DNA of 6,493 nt, taken from Paracoccaceae bacterium (GTDB lineage Bacteria; Pseudomonadota; Alphaproteobacteria; Rhodobacterales; Rhodobacteraceae). The stretch is taken from the NCBI GenBank assembly GCA_007134405.1, contig SLKW01000399.1, positions 1 to 6,493 of the forward strand, in the 5' to 3' direction. Under the pieces are notes generated by a model. The model saw only the letters and a list, made by a program, of their open reading frames with translations. It was not told the DNA's origin and did not search any database. The position numbers and the translations under genes are program-made. This document shows, in pieces, positions 1-5,185 of the stretch. Within the stretch, counting starts at the first letter, position 1. Each line of letters starts with the position of its first letter.

Positions 1-1136
1 AGCCCGGCGCGCAGCATGGCGAGGTCGCGCGGCCCGCCGCGGTCGAGCGACAGGCGCGACAGCGCGCGGTCGATGTCGGGCACCTGCCGCAGCGCGGCGC
101 GCAGGTCGCCGCGCAGGGCGTCGTCCTCGACCAGAAAACCCACGGCGGTCAGGCGGGCGCGGATCTCGGATAGGTCGCAGGACGGGGCCGACAGGCGGCG
201 TTCGAGCAACCGCGCGCCGGCGGCGGTGAGCGTCATGTCCACCGCGCCCAGAAGCGCGCCGTCGCGGGTGCCGGTCAGGCCCTGCGTGATCTCCAGGCTG
301 CGGCGGGTGGCGGCGTCGATCTGCATGACGGCGCCCGCGCTTTCGCGCACCGGCGGGCGCAGGAGCGGCAGGTTGCCGCGCTGCGTCAGGTCCAGGTAAT
401 CGGCGAGCGCGCCGAGCGCCGACAGTTCCGCCCGGCCGAAGGCGCCGAAGCCGTCGAGCGTGCCGACATTGTAGAGCGCGCAGAGCCGTTTCGCGGCGCC
501 GGTCGAATCGAAGCTCGACCGCGCCAGCGGGGTCAGCGCGATGCCGTGATCCTCGGCCAGCGGGCGCAGCTCGGGCTCGGCCGCGTCGACGACGATCAGC
601 TCGCGCGGCGCGAGGCGCGCGAGTTCCGGGGCGAGGCGGACGCGCGGGCAGGGGATGACGCGCACCTCGCCCGTCGAGATGTCGGCCCAGGCGAGCGCGG
701 CCTCGTCGCGGACCTGCCCCCAGGCGGCGAGGAAGTTGTGGCGCCGCGCTTCCAGCAGCGAATCCTCGGTCAGCGTGCCGGGGGTGACGAGGCGGACCAC
801 GTCGCGCTTCACGACCGATTTGGAGCCGCGCTTCTTCGCCTCGGCGGGGTCCTCGAGCTGTTCGGCGATGGCGACGCGGAAGCCCTTGCGGATCAGCGTC
901 AGCAGGTAGCCCTCGGCCGAATGGACGGGGACTCCGCACATCGGGATGTCGGCGCCCTGGTGCTGGCCGCGCTTCGTGAGCGCGATGTCCAAGGCCGCCG
1001 CCGCCGCCACCGCGTCGTCGAAGAACATCTCGTAGAAATCGCCCATCCGGTAGAAGAGAAGCGCATCCGGGTTCTGCGCCTTGATCTCCAGATACTGCGC
1101 CATCATCGGCGTGGTCGTGGCCTGCGCGCCGCTCAC
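1..1136 (-). CDS. mutS: DNA mismatch repair protein MutS, N-terminal part (3' end beyond the left edge)
   Basis: MutS recognises base mismatches and small insertion/deletion loops and recruits MutL to start strand-directed repair. The reading frame is open for 378 codons and leaves the window, so less than half of the usual roughly 870-residue protein is present. Seen: the mismatch-reading motif GDFYEMF at residues 32-38, whose F34 and E36 correspond to E. coli F36 and E38; [14 protein letters not shown] of the mismatch-binding domain; ADISTGE in the connector domain; and PRDL at residues 369-372 in the core/lever region. The Walker ATPase and helix-turn-helix parts would lie to the left. The start is taken as GTG (1136-1134), because this frame has no earlier ATG and a GGGGGA stretch lies just upstream; in-frame ATGs at 1106 and 1103 are alternatives and would remove ten or eleven residues. 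It is divergent from the malic enzyme gene. Identification is secure; the exact start is less so. Confidence 0.97.
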   Translation of the reverse strand, partial: MSGAQATTTPMMAQYLEIKAQNPDALLFYRMGDFYEMFFDDAVAAAAALDIALTKRGQHQGADIPMCGVPVHSAEGYLLTLIRKGFRVAIAEQLEDPAEAKKRGSKSVVKRDVVRLVTPGTLTEDSLLEARRHNFLAAWGQVRDEAALAWADISTGEVRVIPCPRVRLAPELARLAPRELIVVDAAEPELRPLAEDHGIALTPLARSSFDSTGAAKRLCALYNVGTLDGFGAFGRAELSALGALADYLDLTQRGNLPLLRPPVRESAGAVMQIDAATRRSLEITQGLTGTRDGALLGAVDMTLTAAGARLLERRLSAPSCDLSEIRARLTAVGFLVEDDALRGDLRAALRQVPDIDRALSRLSLDRGGPRDLAMLRAG

Positions 1137-1163
1137 CCTGCATCCCCCGTTCGTTGCGGCGCG

Positions 1164-1192
1164 ACCCTACAAAACCGGCCCGGTGCGCGAAA
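1164..1192 (-). promoter_or_regulatory. Candidate mutS promoter
   Basis: On the minus strand TTTCGC (1192-1187) and TAGGGT (1169-1164) are separated by 17 bp and lie 28 bp upstream of the GTG start. Both boxes are poor matches to the sigma-70 consensus. The spacing and the drop in GC around the T-rich spacer end are the only support, so this is a guess at the most likely site in the short divergent region. Confidence 0.2.
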
Positions 1193-1208
1193 GCGGGAAA
1201 ACCCGGCG

Positions 1209-1237
1209 TTGAGTGCTCCGCCGCGCGGCGCTAAGGA
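1209..1237 (+). promoter_or_regulatory. Candidate promoter of the malic enzyme-sugar kinase operon
   Basis: TTGAGT (1209-1214) and TAAGGA (1232-1237) are separated by exactly 17 bp. The -35 box is a fair match to TTGACA and the -10 box is weak. Transcription would begin near 1244, leaving a leader of about 18 nt that carries the AGGGAG ribosome binding site. It faces away from the candidate mutS promoter in the same 125-bp gap. Only sequence resemblance supports it. Confidence 0.3.
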
Positions 1238-1248
1238 TGGGGGAAAAC

Positions 1249-1254
1249 AGGGAG
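1249..1254 (+). promoter_or_regulatory. Ribosome binding site of the malic enzyme gene
   Basis: AGGGAG ends 7 nt before the ATG at 1262. This good Shine-Dalgarno match at normal spacing supports that ATG as the start over the overlapping frame that begins at 1213. Confidence 0.7.
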
Positions 1255-1261
1255 CGCCCGC

Positions 1262-3520
1262 ATGAGCCGCAAATCGAAAGCCACGCCCGAAGAGGCGCTC
1301 GCCTATCATCTGGAGCCGGTGCCCGGAAAGGTCGAGGTCGTGGCGTCAAAGCCGATGGCGACGCAGCGCGACCTGAGCCTGGCCTATTCCCCCGGCGTCG
1401 CGGTCCCGGTCGAGGCGATCGCGCGCGACCCGAACCTGGCCTACGACTACACCACGAAGGGCAACATGGTGGCGGTCATCTCGAACGGCACGGCGATCCT
1501 GGGGCTGGGCAACCTGGGCGCGCTGGCCTCGAAACCGGTGATGGAGGGCAAGGCGGTCCTCTTCAAGCGGTTCGCCGACGTCAACGCCATCGACATCGAA
1601 CTCGACACCGAGGACCCCGAGGAGATCATCAAGGCGGTGAGCCTGATGGCGCCGACCTTCGGCGGCGTCAACCTCGAGGACATCAAGGCGCCCGAATGCT
1701 TCATCATCGAAAGCCGGCTGAAGGAGATGATGGACATCCCCGTCTTCCACGACGACCAGCACGGCACGGCGGTGATCTGCGCGGCGGGGCTGATCAACGC
1801 GCTCGAGCTGTCGGACAAGCGGATCGAGGATGTGCGCATCGTTCTGAACGGCGCCGGCGCGGCGGGGATCGCCTGCCTGGAACTCCTGAAGGCGATGGGC
1901 GCGCGGGCCGAGAACTGCATCATGTGCGATACCAAGGGCGTCGTCTGGCAGGGCCGCACCGAGGGGATGAACCAGTGGAAGTCGGCCCATGCGGCGAAGA
2001 CCGACCTGCGCACGCTGGCGGAAGCGATGCGGGGCGCGGACGTGTTCCTGGGCGTTTCGGCCAAGGGGGCGGTGACGCCGGCGATGGTCGAGAGCATGGC
2101 CGAGAACCCGGTGATCTTCGCCATGGCCAATCCCGACCCCGAGATCACGCCCGAGGAGGCGCACGAGGTCCGCGCCGACGCCATCGTCGCCACCGGGCGG
2201 TCGGATTATCCGAACCAGGTCAACAACGTGCTGGGCTTTCCCTATCTCTTCCGCGGCGCGCTCGACATCCAGGCGCGGGCGATCAACGACGAGATGAAGA
2301 TCGCCTGCGCCCAGGCGCTCGCCGCGCTGGCGCGCGAGGACGTGCCCGACGAGGTGGCGATGGCCTACGGCCGCAAGCTGAGCTTCGGGCGCGACTACAT
2401 CATTCCGACGCCGTTCGACCCGAGGCTGATCTACACGGTGCCGCCGGCGGTGGCGAAGGCGGGCATGGATACGGGTGCGGCGCGGCGGCCGATCATCGAC
2501 ATGGACGGCTACCGGCTGAGCCTGAAGGCGCGGATGGACCCGACCGCCTCGATCCAGCAAAGCCTCTATGCCCGCGCGCGCCAGGCGCAGGCGCGGATGA
2601 TCTTCGCCGAGGGCGATGACGAGCGGGTGCTGCGCGCCGCCGTGAGCTACCAGCGCTCGGGGCTGGGCAAGGCGCTGGTGGTCGGCGAGGAGGGCGACAC
2701 GAAGCGCAAGCTCGAGGCGGCGGGGCTGGGCGATGCGGTGCGCGAGCTCGAGATCGTCAACGCCGCCAATACCCGCCATCTCGATGCCTACAAGGCGCAT
2801 CTCTACAAGCGGCTGCAGCGCAAGGGGTTCGACCAGCGCGACGTGCATCGGATGGCGACGCGCGACCGGCACGTCTTTTCAGCCCTGATGCTGGCGCATG
2901 GCGATGGCGACGGGTTGGTGACCGGGGCGACGCGCAAGTCCGCGCTGGTGATGGACATGATCAACCATGTCTTCCCGGCCCGCGCCCAGGACGGGGCGGT
3001 CGGCGTTTCGGTCCTGCTGCACCGGGGCCGGATCCTGCTGCTGGCGGATACGTTGGTGCATGAATGGCCCGACGAGAACGACCTGGCCGACATTGCCACG
3101 CGTGCCGCCGCCGTCGCCCGCGGCCTGGGCCTGGAGCCGCGCGTGGCCTTCGTGAGCTTCTCGACCTTCGGATACCCGGTGTCCGAACGCGCCACCAAGA
3201 TGCACCGCGCGCCCGAGGTGCTGGACCGCCGCGGCGTCGATTTCGAATACGAGGGCGAAATGACGGTCGATGTGGCGCTCAATCCGGCCGCGGCGGCGCA
3301 TTACCCGTTCTCGCGCCTGACCGGGCCCGCGAACATCCTGGTGGTGCCGGCGCGGCATTCGGCCTCGATCTCGGTCAAGCTGATGCAGGAAATGGCGGGG
3401 GCGACGGTGATCGGCCCGATCCTGACCGGGGTGTCGCGGCCGATCCAGATCTGCTCGACCGGGGCCACGGTCAACGACATTCTCAACATGGCGGTGATGG
3501 CCGCCTGCCGGATCGGGTGA
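1262..3520 (+). CDS. maeB: Malic enzyme with C-terminal phosphotransacetylase-like domain
   Basis: Cytosolic oxidative decarboxylation of L-malate to pyruvate and CO2 with reduction of NAD(P)+, feeding pyruvate/acetyl-CoA from C4 acids or making NADPH. The 752-residue length is typical of the large bacterial malic enzymes. Seen: N-terminal malic domain (about 15-155) with AYSPGV, catalytic-type Y42 and the EGKAVLFK lysine K97; metal-binding acids in LEDIKAPE (E139, D140) and FHDDQHGTA (D164, D165); a Rossmann NAD(P) domain (about 160-400) with GAGAAG at 197-202 and ANPDPE around N290; then a PTA/PTB-type domain (about 430-750). In this family the PTA-like domain is non-catalytic and, in E. 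coli MaeB, mediates inhibition by acetyl-CoA. Here the SRG motif of true PTA is STG (732-734). I cannot tell NAD from NADP preference: alphaproteobacteria carry both types with this architecture (DME and TME of Sinorhizobium). First gene of a two-gene unit. Confidence 0.97.
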   Translation: MSRKSKATPEEALAYHLEPVPGKVEVVASKPMATQRDLSLAYSPGVAVPVEAIARDPNLAYDYTTKGNMVAVISNGTAILGLGNLGALASKPVMEGKAVLFKRFADVNAIDIELDTEDPEEIIKAVSLMAPTFGGVNLEDIKAPECFIIESRLKEMMDIPVFHDDQHGTAVICAAGLINALELSDKRIEDVRIVLNGAGAAGIACLELLKAMGARAENCIMCDTKGVVWQGRTEGMNQWKSAHAAKTDLRTLAEAMRGADVFLGVSAKGAVTPAMVESMAENPVIFAMANPDPEITPEEAHEVRADAIVATGRSDYPNQVNNVLGFPYLFRGALDIQARAINDEMKIACAQALAALAREDVPDEVAMAYGRKLSFGRDYIIPTPFDPRLIYTVPPAVAKAGMDTGAARRPIIDMDGYRLSLKARMDPTASIQQSLYARARQAQARMIFAEGDDERVLRAAVSYQRSGLGKALVVGEEGDTKRKLEAAGLGDAVRELEIVNAANTRHLDAYKAHLYKRLQRKGFDQRDVHRMATRDRHVFSALMLAHGDGDGLVTGATRKSALVMDMINHVFPARAQDGAVGVSVLLHRGRILLLADTLVHEWPDENDLADIATRAAAVARGLGLEPRVAFVSFSTFGYPVSERATKMHRAPEVLDRRGVDFEYEGEMTVDVALNPAAAAHYPFSRLTGPANILVVPARHSASISVKLMQEMAGATVIGPILTGVSRPIQICSTGATVNDILNMAVMAACRIG

Positions 3521-3524
3521 GGGG

Positions 3525-4412
3525 ATGACCGTCTTCAACCTGGGTTCGATCAATATCGACCATGTGTACCGCGTGCCGCACCTGCCGCGGGCGGGCGAAA
3601 CGCAGGCGAGCCTCGACTACACGCAGACGCTGGGCGGCAAGGGGGCGAACCAGTCGGTCGCGGCGTTGCGCGCCGGGGCGCGGGTTGTGCATATCGGCGC
3701 CATCGGCGCGTCCGATGGCTGGACGGCGGCGCAGCTTTCGGCGCTGGGGATCGACCTGGGATCGGTGGCGCGGGTCGATGCGCCCACCGGCCACGCGATC
3801 ATCGCCGTCGATCCGGCGGGCGAGAACACGATCCTGATCCATCCCGGCGCCAACCGGCAGCAGGACGCCGAGGCAATCGAGGCCGCGCTGGCCGGAAGCC
3901 AGTCGGGCGATATCCTGCTTCTGCAGAACGAGACCTCGCACCAGGTCGAGGCGGCGCAGCTGGCGCGCGACAAGCACCTGCGCGTCTTCTATTCGGCCGC
4001 GCCCTTCGAGATCGAGGCGCTGCGCGCGGTGCTGCCGCATGTGACGCATCTTCTGGTCAACGAGGTCGAGGCCGAGGCGCTGTGCCGCGAGATGGGCATG
4101 CGGCTGGAGGATCTGCCGGTGGAGGGCGTGATCGTCACCCGGGGCGCCGAGGGGGCGGAATGGATCGAACCGGGGGGCGCGCCGGTCCGGGTGGAGGCGG
4201 TCGAGGTCGATCCGGTCGATACGACGGGCGCGGGCGACTGTTTTGCCGGCGCGCTGGTCGCCGCACTGGACGACGGGATGAGTTCGGAACAGGCGCTGCG
4301 CTATGCAGCCGCCGCGGCGGCGATCCAGGTGACGCGGTCGGGCACCTCGGCCGCGATGCCCGACCGGGGCGAGGTCGAGGCGCTTCTTGCCATGCAGACC
4401 GGCGCCGCCTGA
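3525..4412 (+). CDS. Ribokinase-type PfkB family carbohydrate kinase
   Basis: Predicted cytosolic ATP-dependent sugar kinase, most like ribokinase (ribose to ribose-5-phosphate). The 295-residue length suits the family. Seen: GSINID near the N-terminus, where D12 matches the sugar-binding D16 of E. coli RbsK; first PfkB signature GGKGANQ at 37-43 (N42 matches N46); E136 at the position of E143; NEVE (N179, E182), the NxxE magnesium/phosphate motif; TRGAEG near 205-210; and second signature DTTGAGDCF at 232-240 with the catalytic base D238 and its GAGD oxyanion hole. The ATG lies 4 bp after the malic enzyme TGA, and a G-rich stretch (GGGTGAGGGG) across the stop serves as ribosome binding site, so translation is probably coupled. 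No ribose transporter, repressor or RbsD lies in view, so the substrate is open: another pentose, nucleoside or 2-keto-sugar kinase activity is possible. Family membership is secure and the ribose specificity is inferred. Confidence 0.9.
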   Translation: MTVFNLGSINIDHVYRVPHLPRAGETQASLDYTQTLGGKGANQSVAALRAGARVVHIGAIGASDGWTAAQLSALGIDLGSVARVDAPTGHAIIAVDPAGENTILIHPGANRQQDAEAIEAALAGSQSGDILLLQNETSHQVEAAQLARDKHLRVFYSAAPFEIEALRAVLPHVTHLLVNEVEAEALCREMGMRLEDLPVEGVIVTRGAEGAEWIEPGGAPVRVEAVEVDPVDTTGAGDCFAGALVAALDDGMSSEQALRYAAAAAAIQVTRSGTSAAMPDRGEVEALLAMQTGAA

Positions 4413-4413
4413 C

Positions 4414-4441
4414 CTGAGTGGCGCTGCGCGCGGCCGCTCAG
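4414..4441. terminator. Hairpin between convergent genes, possible bidirectional terminator
   Basis: CTGAGTGGC (4414-4422) can pair with GCCGCTCAG (4433-4441) in a 9-bp stem with one G-T wobble and a 10-nt GC-rich loop. It begins two bases after the sugar kinase stop and its right arm covers the msrA stop codon (4440-4438). No T-run follows on either strand, so it is not a classic intrinsic terminator. It may act with Rho, stabilise transcript ends, or be a chance hairpin in GC-rich DNA. Confidence 0.35.
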
Positions 4442-5076
4442 CTGCCGCCGACGAACGGCGCCGCATCCCCCCAGAGTTCTTCCACGCGCGCGTCGCGGCC
4501 GCAGGCCGTGCGGTAGCGCTTGTAGGCCGCGGCCTTGGTCAGCGGGCCGAAGCGGGTCAGGATCAGGTCGCTGCTGAAGGGATAGCCCTGGTGGTAGTCC
4601 TCGGCCGGGTAGAAGGTCGACATGCCGCGCAACGTCGTCACGACCGGCTCGCCGAGCTCTTTGCTGGCGGTGTCGAGAGCCGCCTGGGCGGAGGCGCGCT
4701 GTTCGGGCGTGGCGAAGATCGCGGTCGTGTAGGGCTCGCCCCGGTCGCAGAACTGCCCGCCGGCGTCGAGCGGATCGATGGAGCGCATGAAGAGATGCAG
4801 AAGCTGGTCGTAGCTGATCTGGTCGGCATCGTAGGTGATGCGCGCGACCTCCAGATGGCCGGTGCCGCCTGAGACCACCTGGCGGTAGCTGGGGTTCTCG
4901 ACATGGCCGCCGGCGAAGCCTACCTCGACATCGGTCACGCCCTCGACGCGCCGGAAGTCGGATTCGACGCACCAGAAGCATCCCCCGGCGACGAGCGCGG
5001 TTTCCACGCGCTGGGCCGAGGCCGGCAGGGCAAAGGCGAGAAGCAGGGTGAAAACGGCAAGAAGACGGATCGGCAT
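4438..5076 (-). CDS. msrA: Peptide-methionine (S)-S-oxide reductase MsrA, secreted/periplasmic
   Basis: Reduces the S-epimer of methionine sulfoxide in oxidised proteins back to methionine, here probably in the periplasm. The 212-residue product starts with a Sec signal peptide: MPIR, a hydrophobic core [13 protein letters not shown], and a likely cleavage site PASA|QR after residue 21. The MsrA domain follows with GCFWC at 32-36 (catalytic C33), NPSY (Y64), GHLEV (E76), and DRGEPY (D111, Y116); all sit a constant 18 positions from E. coli MsrA C51, Y82, E94, D129 and Y134. C36 and C192 (TACGRD) are candidate resolving cysteines. The start at 5076 is chosen over an in-frame ATG at 5130, because a perfect AGGAGGT lies 6 nt upstream of it and the signal peptide begins exactly there. 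Convergent with the sugar kinase and divergent from the symporter; no msrB or electron-donor gene is in view. Confidence 0.95.
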   Translation of the reverse strand: MPIRLLAVFTLLLAFALPASAQRVETALVAGGCFWCVESDFRRVEGVTDVEVGFAGGHVENPSYRQVVSGGTGHLEVARITYDADQISYDQLLHLFMRSIDPLDAGGQFCDRGEPYTTAIFATPEQRASAQAALDTASKELGEPVVTTLRGMSTFYPAEDYHQGYPFSSDLILTRFGPLTKAAAYKRYRTACGRDARVEELWGDAAPFVGGS

Positions 5077-5082
5077 GGCGGG

Positions 5083-5089
5083 ACCTCCT
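5083..5089 (-). promoter_or_regulatory. Ribosome binding site deciding the msrA start
   Basis: AGGAGGT on the minus strand (5089-5083) is a perfect anti-Shine-Dalgarno match, 6 nt before the ATG at 5076. It lies inside the longer open frame that could start at 5130, and so argues that those 18 extra codons are not translated. Confidence 0.8.
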
Positions 5090-5097
5090 GAAAGTGT

Positions 5098-5125
5098 TTT
5101 ATGGGCCGCGATGGCGGGCCGACAA
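5098..5125 (-). promoter_or_regulatory. Candidate msrA promoter
   Basis: On the minus strand TTGTCG (5125-5120) and CATAAA (5103-5098) are separated by 16 bp; each matches four of six consensus positions. Transcription would begin around 5091, just before the AGGAGGT site, giving a short leader. The AT-rich stretch GTGTTTTATG is the only low-GC patch in this intergenic region. If real, transcription from it would start downstream of the 5130 ATG, agreeing with the shorter msrA start. Confidence 0.35.
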
Positions 5126-5185
5126 GTCACGCCGCGGTGATCGCGCCGGTTGCGCGCGCGTGGCGGTCATGCTTGAAACGCGGCC

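Noticed and set aside
546..1265. 239-codon plus-strand open frame over mutS
   Set aside because: Antisense to clear MutS motifs; composition is that of a shadow frame.
1213..2619. 468-codon plus-strand open frame overlapping the malic enzyme gene
   Set aside because: It runs in another frame of a strongly supported malic enzyme gene, and its translation is low-complexity Arg/Gly/Ala-rich with no motif. High-GC codon bias produces such frames.
1346..2872. 508-codon minus-strand open frame opposite the malic enzyme
   Set aside because: Antisense shadow rich in His, Arg and Asp with no domain or ribosome binding site; the plus-strand gene explains the codon pattern.
3483..4466. 327-codon minus-strand open frame opposite the sugar kinase
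   Set aside because: No recognisable domain; lies opposite a kinase with both PfkB signatures intact.
5077..5130. Longer msrA product starting at 5130
   Set aside because: The perfect AGGAGGT and the signal peptide both point to the ATG at 5076; the extra 18 residues would bury the signal peptide and include the ribosome binding site.
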